From the NCBI GenBank assembly GCA_032716605.1, contig CM064519.1:27601401-27665400 (forward strand): a stretch of DNA of 64,000 nt, written 5' to 3'. The notes under the pieces were generated by a model. It worked only from the letters and a program-made list of their open reading frames with translations. It did not search any database and was not told the origin of the DNA. Each line of letters begins with the position of its first letter. The first letter of the stretch is position 1. Made by a program: the position numbers and the translations under genes. Shown piece after piece: positions 35,425-47,664 of the stretch. Source of the DNA: Paralithodes platypus. Taxonomy: Eukaryota > Arthropoda > Malacostraca > Decapoda > Lithodidae.

Positions 35425-35483
35425 GGCACATGGACCTTTTTGTTTTATCTGTGTTTTTCCTTCCTCCGTTCATTGTCTCTTAA

Positions 35484-35919
35484 CCCGTGGAGCCCCGGCT
35501 AGTTTTGTAATGTTTGTTCACCAGAACCCGGCCGGTTTTCAAAAAATGGTTTTATTCCAGAAACAATAGCGAATGGGTTAGGAATGAAGGAAAAACCACG
35601 AAAAACCGCTCAAAAAGCTTAAAGAATGGTCCTACAGAGCCCCCAAAAACGTATTTTACAAGAGTAAAAAATTGAAGGCAATTACCCCCAAAAAACAGGT
35701 TATTGCGCGCTCACGCGCACACACGTGGACTTTGAGAGTTTTCAACCATCGGCATGGTTGCGTGGGATACGTACACAGTTCCCATACAAATCTGAGCCCT
35801 CTTGAGTGGCTACACCTGAGGTTACGGTCAGCGCAATTAGGGTGACGCGCCAGACGCGTCTCTGGGGCTGTGCGTTACATACATCGCCGACGCGTCAGAC
35901 GCGTCGCTGTGGCTGTACG

Positions 35920-35921
<2 letters not shown>
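35484..35921. mobile_element. 438-bp TTAA-flanked MITE (piggyBac-like ends)
   Basis: TTAA flanks both sides (35480-35483 and 35922-35925). The ends are CCCGTGGAGCC and, on the other strand, CCCGTACAGCC (9 of 11 match). It splits the 3' UTR of the Jockey-like LINE from its poly(A). In the related copy at 49062-49680 the same junction reads TCTTTAAAAA with a single TTAA, which is the empty site. The right end has two diverged copies of a GACGCG-CAGACGCGTC module (35851-35868 and 35889-35906). Confidence 0.85.
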
Positions 35922-35951
<30 letters not shown>

Positions 35952-35955
<4 letters not shown>

Positions 35956-36794
35956 AGGGAATTGAGTGGAAGCTACCTATACTGCTGTTTGCGGATGATA
36001 CAGTTCTGATGAGTGATAATGAATGGGAGTTGCAGGGTCTGGTAAATGAGTTTGGAACAGTGTGCGAAAAACGGAATTTGAAGGTAAATACGGGGAAGAG
36101 CAAGGTTATGGTCTTTGAAAGGGGTGAAGTCACAGAGTGTGAGGTGAAGCTGAACGGTCAGGCTATGGAGATCGTCAACTCTTTTAAGTATCTGGGCATT
36201 GTGTTGAGTAAAGATGGGACTATGGATGAAGAAGTGCGGGAGAGGGTACAACAGGGGAAGAGGGTTGTAGGAACGCTAAAAGCAGTAACAAGAAATAGGG
36301 TGGTCAGTATGGAAGTGAAGAAGTCCTTGCATGACAGTGTGGTAATCCCGACACTGACTTACGGAAGCGAAGCATGGACGTTGGTTGAGAGACTCAGACC
36401 AAGAGTGAGAGCAGTGGAAATGAATTACTTAAGGAGTGCGTGCGGAGTTACATGGAGGGATAGACAGACTAATGAGGAAGTAAGAAGGAGGTGTGGTGTG
36501 GAGGTAGATGTGCTGGAAAGTGTGAAAAGGAACAACTTGAGATGGTTCGGCCATATGGAACGTATGGCAAGCGAGAGAATGACTAAGAGGGTGTACGAGA
36601 GCGAGGTGGAGGGACAGAGAGGGAGAGGTAGACCGAATATGAGGTGGAAGGATGGAGTGAGGAAGTACATGAACGAGGGCGGTGCTGGTTGGGGGGAGGG
36701 GCGTCGACTGACTGGGGACAGAGGTGCATGGGGGCGGTTCGTTCGTGGCCACCCCTTCGGGGATCACGGCGTCAGGCAATTGATAGATAGATAG
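35952..36794 (+). pseudogene. RTE reverse transcriptase, right piece and C-terminus
   Basis: In frame from about 35957: EWKLPILLFADDTVLMSD carries the catalytic FADD. It is followed by LKVNTGKSKVMVF, FKYLGIVLSKDG, LTYGSEAW, NNLRWFGHMERM and GRGRPNMRWKDGVRKY, the usual C-terminal order of RTE-type proteins. The last codons (RQLIDR, stop) run into the GATA tail. The stretch is free of stops for about 280 codons, so the break by nested insertion is the main defect. Confidence 0.9.
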
Positions 36795-36806
36795 ATACTC
36801 ATTGCA
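36795..36806. repeat. Target-site duplication, right (RTE)
   Basis: ATACTCATTGCA, directly after the GATA tail; identical to 32062-32073. Confidence 0.85.
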
Positions 36807-37651
36807 ACGTCTTAATCTATCGATAAATAGTTAGCAAGACAAACTGGTAGATACAGTAGATGTGTGTTTATATGTGTATCAATATTTTCACCTCTTCTGT
36901 TTGTACACCTCTTCCTGTCACCTTTATTCATTGCGTGATATGTTTCGACGAGTGTTAATTACCAAGATCAGGTATACATGATAACATAATAGTGTGTCAG
37001 CAATATAAACGGTTGTCTTGTTAGCCATGTATCATGCCACGTCCTCGATCTTCCTTGCTTACATTGCTTCCTTGCTTACACACATAGTGTATCCTCATTC
37101 CTCACAGCTTAGTTACAGAAACTGTATGGGTGACTTTTATGTCACACTAGAAAAATCATCAAGTATGTACATATATTTGTGTATATATATTTTTCTCCAT
37201 GTACAGTATCACATAGTATCACACCAGTCAACATATAAGATCAAATTGTGAAACCAGTTTTCTTTGCTTGAATTATGTTTCCTATATCATTTTGAGAGGA
37301 ATTGCCTCAAAACGCTTGCAATACTATGTTATAGCATTATTATCGGAGTGTTTATCTGTGTATTGAGACTAAATACAAGTAATAAGCGGCGACAGTACAA
37401 TGTAATGTTCGGGTGTATTTTATTGAGTATTGAACCAAATTGTACAATTATAATATTATAGAGCTTGATGAAGTACAGAAGCGATCTGTCGTAACACAAA
37501 AATTAAAAGAAACACACTAAAAACAAACCTGGAATTGATGCCAAGGTTCATCTCTTATGCCTTTTTACATATCTATAGCTGCACTTTAATATAAGTATAT
37601 ATGCAAATAGTATATATTTTATTCAGTTATTGCTAGCCTGGTGATGGTAAG

Positions 37652-37726
<75 letters not shown>

Positions 37727-38800
37727 GGTATATATAATATATACAGTACTCTTTAAAATTGACGATGAACATTTATCATCATGTTACATTATCATTCAAT
37801 TTGTTTTACACCGCAAAGGTAAAAACACTGACAAACATTAGTATTATTGGCAAGAGAGGAGTGAATTTCTTAACTTTCAAGCTATCGAGCCCGATCACCA
37901 AAGACCTGCCGCGAGAGCCTGAGAATAGTGTCTTAGGAGACTGAAAATGCTCTCACGAAAGCACTATTTCTGTTTCTCCTATTTGTATAATTTATTACTA
38001 TACAGTAGAGTATATTTCTCTCTTCATCGATTGTTTTATGCTTAAACTGTAGAGCTTAGTAATAACTTAGCATAGTTTGTATTTGAAAGATAAACTAATT
38101 TTAGGAATATATCAACCATAAATATAAATTTTAAATGTCAATGTGAGAAAGACGTCTAATGGAGCTAATTTCACAATTACAGTAATAGCTGGAATGATTG
38201 ATACACTCGGAACAATTATCTGCAATCACAATTATATATTTCCGGGGTAATTATGTGGCCCTCAGCTGGCACAGAGTATAGAGAGGGCGCTGTGGCTGCT
38301 AGGTCTACCGTCTGGTCCGTCAGCTCTCTTCAGTCTCATCTGTCGTATAGGAAGGGTGTAACACGTTTTACTTCTGACTACCGATCATATAGTACGAGTC
38401 CACGAGCCTACGTAACAACACTGCGAGGCCGGACAGTGGGCCAAGAGTCGAGCATTATCATCTATTAACTATAACTATTAGTTAACTATTAATTAAGTCC
38501 AAGAAAGGCCCCCAAACCAATAAATATAGACCATATTGGTTTAGCCATAAACACAAAACAGTCTTTTTGATATATTTCCTGAATTTGTGTAATATATTTT
38601 ATAACTTGGGTTTGACACTGAGAACTCCCATTTATATCATAATAATTGGGTGTTCTATATGATCAGTGCTTGGCTTAGCGGTATTACACAACAAAAACCT
38701 GTTTCGGTAGGAATGATAACATTGACACCACTATTTAGAAACAATAGAGGACTTCAACATTTAGAAGAGTTCCAAATTCTACTCGATACTCATTACTCTT

Positions 38801-38842
<42 letters not shown>

Positions 38843-39400
38843 ATAATTATATAAAGATACGAATAGAGAATGCCTAAAAATAATTCAAGGTACGACGCTT
38901 ATTGATTAGAAGACTGATCTTTGAGGATAGGTTAAGGGCTTATAAATACGACACGCAACCATGGATGGAAATTGTAGTTGAAGAGATTGTATATGATATG
39001 CATATTATATTTATAAGATACATATAAGATTGTTCCATCATATATCACATTTTCCGAATAATATCATCCCAGAGTGCATCGCAATGTCTTTGAAATAATA
39101 GCAACTCCTACTTAATATGTCTACCTTTTATTGATAAATCGCATATGAATTTACAATACATATACGAAAATTAACGAAATACAGTGTGCGTATGTCTAGG
39201 TGTGTGTGTGTTTCGCTCCGTGTATGTCTGTGTGTTATTGTGTTGTGTAATGTATTGTATGTGTGTTCTTGTATTTATGTGCCACGTCGTGTGAATATTT
39301 TGTGTCGCGTCTTGTCTGTGTGTGAATGGCACGTCACGACGTTTGTATGTGCGTGTGTGCGTTTATGTGGGTAGGATTGTATTGTCATAACAATTTGCAG
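36807..39400. other. No recognised gene; (TA)n microsatellites
   Basis: (TA)n at 37655-37722 and 38802-38834. A GC-richer island at 38250-38460 holds a 71-codon frame and an Inr-like TCAGTC, but nothing recognisable. GT-rich sequence at 39185-39370. Confidence 0.5.
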
Positions 39401-39514
39401 TGGCGTCCAATCAGGAGAATCCTGCGCGATTTCAGGCAGCTCATCGAAAAACCAACAGAAACACAAAAGCAGACAAGGGATGAGGGACGAAGGAATAGAA
39501 TGGCGGTTGTTTGA
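39401..39514 (+). CDS. Possible terminal exon (37 codons), unrecognised
   Basis: A plausible 3' splice site (CATAACAATTTGCAG) at 39400 is followed by 37 codons and a TGA. The peptide starts WRPIRRILRDFRQLIEKP and ends with a basic stretch (RDEGRRNRMAVV). Composition is more coding-like than the flanks. No upstream exon or polyadenylation signal could be tied to it, and I recognise no family, so chance is a real alternative. Confidence 0.2.
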   Translation, partial: WRPIRRILRDFRQLIEKPTETQKQTRDEGRRNRMAVV

Positions 39515-41390
<1,876 letters not shown>

Positions 41391-41588
41391 ATATTTATGA
41401 ACAGTGCTGATATGAAGGACAGGGATAAGGCAGCCGTAATGGTAGAACATAGGGTTGACAGATGGCCTCGGTATAGATTATATGAATTATTAAGCTATAT
41501 TGATTGGTGTCTGTGTAACAAGTGACTATATGGAGAGATCTATGGTGCCTGGACTGATTAGGGGAAGATAATTTTTGTTACAGAATAA

Positions 41589-41810
41589 AGCCAGTGTCAC
41601 ACGAGCCCTTTTTTCGAGCAATTTTTACGGGCAATTAAGGTCTGGAAGCTTAAAAAATCACACTTTATCAGAATTCAGCCACCTAACATAATCTACCTTC
41701 AGTCTAGCTACCGATACCAGTGCGAAAATATCCCGAAATAATACGAGAAAAAACTTGCTCATGGAAAATTGACGGAAAAAGCGCTCGTGTGACAGCGGCT
41801 TAACACACTT
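41589..41810. mobile_element. 222-bp MITE with TAA flanks and 40-bp inverted ends
   Basis: TAA lies on both sides (41586-41588 and 41811-41813). The ends are AGCCAGTGTCACACGAGC and, on the other strand, AGCCGCTGTCACACGAGC, with similarity continuing through CTTTTT and CAATTTT for about 40 bp. A three-base TWA duplication is the mark of PIF/Harbinger elements; the assignment is tentative. No coding capacity. Confidence 0.65.
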
Positions 41811-41813
41811 ATT

Positions 41814-42450
41814 GACGAAATATATATAGACCAATGGTAGAGAAGAACAAATAGGGCAAATACAAATGAAAAACAAGTGAAATAAATAAGGGAAGCGTAA
41901 ATAGATGATACACTGAATAGGATAGATGGATTAGATTTAGCAAAATATAATCCGATTCCTTGTAGGATATTAATATGCTTCCCATTATATGTGTCAGAAT
42001 CATTACAAACACCTGTATGCCTACTTGGTATTTTGTCAATTATTTGTAATGATTGAATAACAAGGTGAGAATAAATTATGGTTCAATAAAATAAACTCCT
42101 TTGAATAATACAAATGATATGCCTAAAATACACAGAAAACAAACCGGTAAATAGGAAACACGTTACGAGTGAGAATACTGCTTAGAGGTAAACTCATTTG
42201 GTGTAAATGCATCTATAATTGGCTCACTAGTTAACGAAAATTGGGAATCTGTTAATGAGTTTATTACACTAATTTCCTCGCAACTGTTTTTGTTATCCAG
42301 TGTTTACAAAAGAAGGTATACAATCTGCTGCTCCTACATTACCATTTCAAGTAAACATATTTGGACTTACAAAGACCGATATCTTAGATGCTATAATTAA
42401 CTTAAGTCAAATTAATTCTATGAAATTGACACATTTTGACTGGGTCATAA
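41814..42450. other. No recognised feature
   Basis: AT-rich, unique sequence. Confidence 0.5.
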
Positions 42451-42454
42451 TCGA

Positions 42455-42590
42455 ATTTATTCATTTGACTCCCAACACCAAACGCCTCCCAATGAAATTA
42501 ATGAAAGCACGTGATCCTACCGGGATTCGAACCTGGGTTACCACATACAGATCTTAAACACTTTAACCATTACATCAAGGCAGTTAAAGG
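42455..42590 (-). repeat. tRNA-derived SINE, copy 1
   Basis: Minus strand: A box TGATGTAATGGTTAAAGTG (42559-42577) and B box GGTTCGAATCCC (42522-42533), properly spaced for a tRNA-derived pol III promoter. The 3' part reads TGCTTTCATTAATTTCATT then GGGAGGCGTTTGGTGTTGGG and is shared with the copies at 42765 and 56657. Resembles a tRNA-Gln or -Glu head; not a functional tRNA. Confidence 0.85.
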
Positions 42591-42764
42591 TTAAATACAT
42601 GACTGCGATTTTGTATCCATTTATGGAATACTTGATACCGATATACTCGTGTACTCAAACCCAACTGCACACTGAATAGCCTAATGTTTAAGTGAAAGGA
42701 AAGAACATTTTATGGGGCACAGATCTCTATGGAGTTACCTCGCTATGAAATGTTCTTAAACTTT

Positions 42765-42910
42765 TAGGAATAATCTAATTTGTTAATTTCACTCCCAGCA
42801 CCAAACACCTCCCAATGAAATTAATGAAAGCATGTGATCTTACCGGGATTCGAACCTGGGTTACCACATACAGATCTTGAACACTCTAATCATTACACCA
42901 TTGAGATATA
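42765..42910 (-). repeat. tRNA-derived SINE, copy 2
   Basis: Minus strand: A box near 42881-42901, B box 42845-42856, then the same 3' module (ATTTCATTGGGAGGTGTTTG). Same orientation as copy 1 and about 175 bp from it. Confidence 0.85.
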
Positions 42911-44380
42911 TTGAATACTGATCCATCAAATCTACCATTTGACAACTGAATGCAAAGACAGAAGACAGAATGACCTAAAGAAGTAAAATTAGCAAATGTA
43001 ACACCCATTTTCAAAAACAAAAATATATAACTTCCAAACAGTTATCACCAAAGAGGTCTCACCTATGTCACATCTATAGTATTTTAATCATTCAAAATAA
43101 TAATCCTTGATAAATTAGCAAGCCATTTCGAAATTAACAAACTCCTTAAATTGTAGCCACACAGTTTCAGAAATGAGCATTGCGTGTCTAAAAAAAAATG
43201 TTTGACATTTTCCACGACATCTTCGAAAGATAAGACAACGGTCCAAAGGTCAGGTAACGGAGAATGCAGGAAGGGAAGTGTGGAAGAGACAATACGGAAG
43301 CAAATGTAAATACAACAAAATAGGATAGAACGCTAGTGACGACGCGGGAGAGGAACGATGCTTAAGTTAAGTTCAATGTGACGGCAGCAGAGAAAGTCAT
43401 CAGATGAAAAGAGCCAATTCATACAATATTTTGACCAAGCTGTGAAAGATCCTCGTGCTGTTAAAAATGTATGCTAACAAATATACTGTCACTGTCGGTC
43501 CTTAGGTGTTATGAAATGGTTAGAAAAACGCTAACGTAACAATCACGAATTCGGATTTTACTGAATATATATTAGCATAATTACACGATTTTATTAACGA
43601 TTTTTATTTATGCAGTCGGAAATCAAAGGGGTTCATGGAGATTGGTATGACCTCTTTCATTCCTACATACTGCCAAAGTTGAATGATATGTAGTTTTAAC
43701 CTGATTAGTAAACGGTGCCATCATACTGAAATGGTTTATAAGGGAAGGGGACCTTTTCATATTGATAACAGCTTAGGAAATTTCCCTTTCTTGAGACCAT
43801 TAAACGTACTAATATATATATATATATATATATATATAGAAAGAGAGAGATAGAGAGACTTTTAAAACAAAATTACACAAGTATATAAATAAAACAAAAA
43901 ACACGGGTCAAGTTGGTAGGTCAACATAATGGTGGAACAGTTGAGAGAAACAAACTAAACAACAACCACTGCACCACACCTGCAGGGCACGATAGTAGGG
44001 TGAATGAGAGTTGGGGGCACGGATGGGGGGGACAATGGTTTACCTATTTTTACCTCTGCTGGGAAACGACGAGTTTGTTATTACCGCTCTTGTTTTGTTT
44101 TGTTTTTTGCATTTTGGGCATATATCATAAATGTATATATTAGTATAATGTGTTATCTAGAAGGATACAATAAATGCAAGGATATAGTCAACTAAATAAC
44201 TAGCATATTGGCCATATGGGAAAGATTATAAAATATTTACAAAACATAACATGGCAAGGAAAAATCAAGGTGGCTATATTGCTCCTAGTGTATACAAATA
44301 TGAACATTGATTATTTTCGTAGGACAAACAAATAGGCGTAGTTATCTTCAAAAGTGTTGTCCTTTCTCTATTATCTAAAA
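42911..44380. other. No recognised gene
   Basis: AT-rich; short (TA)n/(GA)n at 43811-43857. The frames in this stretch show no motif. Confidence 0.5.
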
Positions 44381-44555
44381 TATGATTGTTTGTATACTGG
44401 GACAATATGATTGTTTGTATACTGGGACAATATGATTGTTTGTATACTGGGACAATATGATTGTTTGTATACTGGGACAATATGATTGTTTGTATACTGG
44501 GACAATATGATTGTTTGTATACTGGGACAATATGATTGTTTGTATACTGGGACAA
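44381..44555. repeat. Seven perfect copies of a 25-bp unit
   Basis: The unit is TATGATTGTTTGTATACTGG followed by GACAA, exactly seven times. The last copy runs straight into a MITE core fragment, and its TGGGACAAT end matches the GGGACATTTT that precedes the core in the family B MITE at 6207. Confidence 0.98.
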
Positions 44556-44640
44556 TTTTCTATCGAAAAATGCACTAACTTATCTCATAGTTATTTTCCT
44601 AGGCTTGATGAAAGTCTATGGGTGAAACTAACAAAGAGAT
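44551..44640 (+). mobile_element. Fragment of the TTAA-ended MITE (family B), right half
   Basis: TTTTCTATCGAAAAATG is followed by diverged sequence with GGCTTGATGAAAGTCTATGG and GAAACTAA, the same order as in family B at 4872-4975 and 6431-6525. The left half and both ends are missing. Confidence 0.65.
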
Positions 44641-45920
44641 AATACATCAATTTTACCCGGGAAAGGCAAGCGTCCTCATAAGAGGTTTGGTGGTGGAAGG
44701 TGAAGGCAAAGATCCAAGGCCTAAAAAAAAACTTTTAAAACACCCCAGTGGCACTCAAAACAAATTAATATGTGATTAGGTGAGATAATTCCCCTTCCTT
44801 ACTTGTTACCATTCCTACATATTATGTCCCAACCATCCCCCTTCCCCTCCTTCCCCCCCCCTTTTCCCCCCTCCTCAATTATCACCTATTTTTCCTCTTA
44901 TTCCCCCTTTTATCGAGTAATTTTTGGCACGAACTTTCTTCCCGCGGTCTCTATAGAATGGGCGAGGCATCTAGAGATTCTTGCAACAGAGAAACTTCTA
45001 CTTAGAGCTGTCAGTGTCGCTTGAGAACTCAGGAGGAGAGGATAATATAGCCTATGCTGCCGCTGCTCTCCCCTCATGTACGGACCGGTCGGCAATAATA
45101 TGTCTTTTTCACCCCCAAATACTATTCCCACTTGTTTTACTGCTCTTAAATGTTGATATCTTCAATTAAACGTAAAGTAGGTGCATATGAATAAGTAATA
45201 ACGATATTTATGGTAAAATGTAGATTTTTGGTGGGAATGAACCAAAATACCTCCGCATGGCGGGACGTTTCAAATACCATAGTCTAGCCTTTGCCGGTTT
45301 AATTAGTAAATACATTTATTAGTAAATAAGTCGTTGACAATAATACTGTATAGTGAAGTTGCACCCATGTTCATTTTGGAAAGTTGTTTGTCTGTCAAGA
45401 CAAGTAAATAAACCTGTGACAGCAAAATATGATTTGTGCGTAACTATTCACAATTATATTGAGAAATGAGATAAAAATTGGGATTTATGGGATAAGTACA
45501 CATTTTTGGCATATAGAGCTAATATTTGTAGGTATGTGTGCATGAATTGTAAGAAAGTATGTGACTGTATATGTGAGCTCACGTTTAAAGAGAGCCAGAC
45601 ATTATGTTTATGAACTGATAAGAACAATGTGAGTGCTAGAATGATCTGCAAGGGAGAGATCATATCACAGAATACTTGTTGGTACTTTTAGAGCGATGCT
45701 TTATATATATACATATATATATATACATATATATATATAACTAAATGAATAAGTATAAGTGAAGTTAAAGTACATTCAATGCAGCCTTCCTATGTTTATG
45801 GTCAAAGGCTCTGAGCCGTGGAATAGATACCTTTTGGATTATGAAGACAGGAATGTAGTGGACAGATAGACCATCACCAACATCATAATTAGGACCATAC
45901 CGTCTTCATTCACACTTTAT
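44641..45920. other. No recognised gene
   Basis: C-rich patches at 44835-44875. Short (TA)n at 45700-45740. Nothing else recognised. Confidence 0.5.
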
Positions 45921-45995
45921 AATGCCACGGCGGTCGAGTGGAGAGCACGCTCACGTGTGAATCTGCTTGACCTGGGTCGATCCCAGCCAATGCGG
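45921..45995 (+). repeat. tRNA-like SINE head (second type)
   Basis: Contains A-box-like CGGTCGAGTGG and B-box-like GGGTCGATCCCAG about 45 bases apart, typical of a Leu/Ser-type tRNA-derived head. The sequence after it may be the SINE body, but I have only one copy to compare. Confidence 0.55.
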
Positions 45996-46379
45996 ACATT
46001 TAGTGGGTGTGGTAGTACGTCCTAGCGTATTTCACATGCTCGCACCCAGTCGGGGAACACCTCGACACGTATCCAGACTAATAACACACATAACAAATTA
46101 GCCACTCCAACAGGTTCCTCTCTCTTCAACACCCCTTCTCCCCTCTCTACACTCTTCAGAATACAGGAAGAATAGAAAGTAGCTACAAGGTGCCATTGTA
46201 AAGGGTTATCCCTCAACACATTCACCTGGTGCCAGAAGCCTAGACTCATTCTGTTGTCGACTGTATTTATTGAGTCTAGTGATGCCAATATATTACACCC
46301 TGTTATCAATACCAAGGGATACATTATGGCATATTGGTAGGCTTAGGGTGAAATACTGTATACAAGTTATATACTCGGA

Positions 46380-46450
46380 GTCACAAATAATTATAAAGTC
46401 GAATCCGTATCGGTATGATCGCTAGTCCAGTACCGTGATCACTCAGCCAC
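46380..46450 (-). repeat. tRNA-Ser-like SINE head, decayed
   Basis: On the minus strand AGGTGTGGCTGAGTGATCAC followed by GGTACTGGACTAGCGATC resembles a tRNA-Ser 5' half. The B box is lost (GGATTCGAC only). Confidence 0.5.
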
Positions 46451-46493
46451 ACCTCTACTATATGTGTTTTGTTTTGTTTTCCTTAAACTGTGT

Positions 46494-46498
<5 letters not shown>

Positions 46499-46577
<79 letters not shown>

Positions 46578-46622
46578 GAAGATAGCAGTATTCATGAAGA
46601 GACAAGCAGGCCAAGCTGAAAA

Positions 46623-46688
<66 letters not shown>

Positions 46689-46806
46689 ATATTGAGATTC
46701 ACAAAGTCCAATACAGGAATGCAACTTAGTCACAAATTTACTGATGTTTTGCTTCTACCTACGTTTTGAAATGTGTCTCCATTATCTCAAAGGTATTTCT
46801 TTACTT

Positions 46807-46894
<88 letters not shown>
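46499..46894. repeat. GA, GA and CT microsatellites in a row
   Basis: (GA)n at 46499-46574, (GA)n at 46630-46686, and (CT)n at 46811-46894. The GA and CT runs are complementary and could pair as a hairpin. All frames across them are spurious. Confidence 0.97.
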
Positions 46895-46898
<4 letters not shown>

Positions 46899-47131
46899 AC
46901 ACACACCAGTAATAAAAAAAACAAATATTTTGTTTTGTTTTTGGTATGCTCACTACATTTCACTATCCTCCAAAACAAGGCAAACTCATTTACCTTACCG
47001 CGCATTTATATATACTCTACTGTATGTGTACATATTTTCTATATAACTATGTATTTAGCTAGTTACCGATCTGCTTACGTATGTACATCAATTTACCTAC
47101 CTATGGATGCATCAACCTATCTACCAACGTA

Positions 47132-47664
47132 TTAGAGGGGATATATAGAGTTAGAGGGGATATGAGAGTTAGAGGGGATATGATAGAGGTGTTCAAGTGG
47201 GTTAGTGGGATTAACAAAGGGGACATGGCAAATGTACTAAAGCTCAGTGATAGCGAAAGAACTCGTACCAATGGTTTCAAATTAGATAAATTTCGTTTCA
47301 GAAAAGATATAGGCAAGTATTGGTTTGGTAACAGAGTTGTAGATGGGTGGAATGGACTACCAAGTGCTATAGTGGGATCTAAAACTGTAGGGAGCTTTAA
47401 TATAAAATTGGATAAGCATATGGACGAGAAGGGTTGGGTGTGAAGGGGGATCAGCCGGGTTGGGCCAATCAGCGCTCTGCAGACCCCCATAATCCTGCGT
47501 TAATCTCTAACCGTTTTGGTAAGATGATCCTCAGGGTATTAGAGTGTGAAGCCTATAATTGGGCTTTGTAATTGAATTGGGGTTGTGTGGGACAGGGATC
47601 TGCCTTGCTTAGGCCAATCGGCTTTCTGCAGACTCCCATTTTCTTATGTTCTTATGTTCTTATG
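47132..47664 (+). mobile_element. CR1-like LINE 3' fragment (third subfamily)
   Basis: Reads RVRGDMIEVFKWVSG, then a variable stretch, then FRKDIGKYWFGNRVVDGWNG and a C-terminus ending at 47443. This matches the end of CR1 ORF2 (RRLRGDLIQVFKIIKG, FFFNRVVNLWNGLP). The 3' UTR contains two diverged copies of GGCCAATC-x-GC-CTCTGCAGAC (47463-47490 and 47611-47632). The 3' end is three units of TTCTTATG, the 8-bp tail type known for CR1 elements. It is 5'-truncated at a triplicated 18-bp segment (47132-47186). Confidence 0.85.

Larger units (their letters stand above)
32162..35951 (+). mobile_element. Jockey-like LINE inserted in the RTE element
   Basis: Starts near 32162 with a GC-richer 5' UTR (GGCAGCCCCGCCCAGGGAAG) of about 270 bases, followed by one long pol-type frame (32432-35424), a 3' UTR ending in TTCCTCCGTTCATTGTCTCTT, and a poly(A) run of about 26 bases (35926-35951). 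A 438-bp TTAA MITE separates the 3' UTR from the poly(A). A truncated relative of the same family lies at 49062-49680. I find no clear target-site duplication. Confidence 0.88.
32074..36794 (+). mobile_element. RTE-type LINE, 5'-truncated, carrying nested insertions
   Basis: The element is bounded by a 12-bp target-site duplication (32062-32073 and 36795-36806). Its own sequence is 32074 to about 32161 and about 35952 to 36794; between these sits a Jockey-like LINE, itself containing a TTAA MITE. It is 5'-truncated inside the reverse transcriptase. The 3' end reads GGCCACCCCTTCGGGGATCA followed by CGGCGTCAGGCAATT and a GATA repeat, with no poly(A). A very short or absent 3' UTR and a simple-repeat tail are typical of RTE elements. 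Confidence 0.88.

Noticed and set aside
38253..38468. 71-codon frame in a GC-richer island
   Set aside because: No recognised motif or splice structure; noted as an island only.
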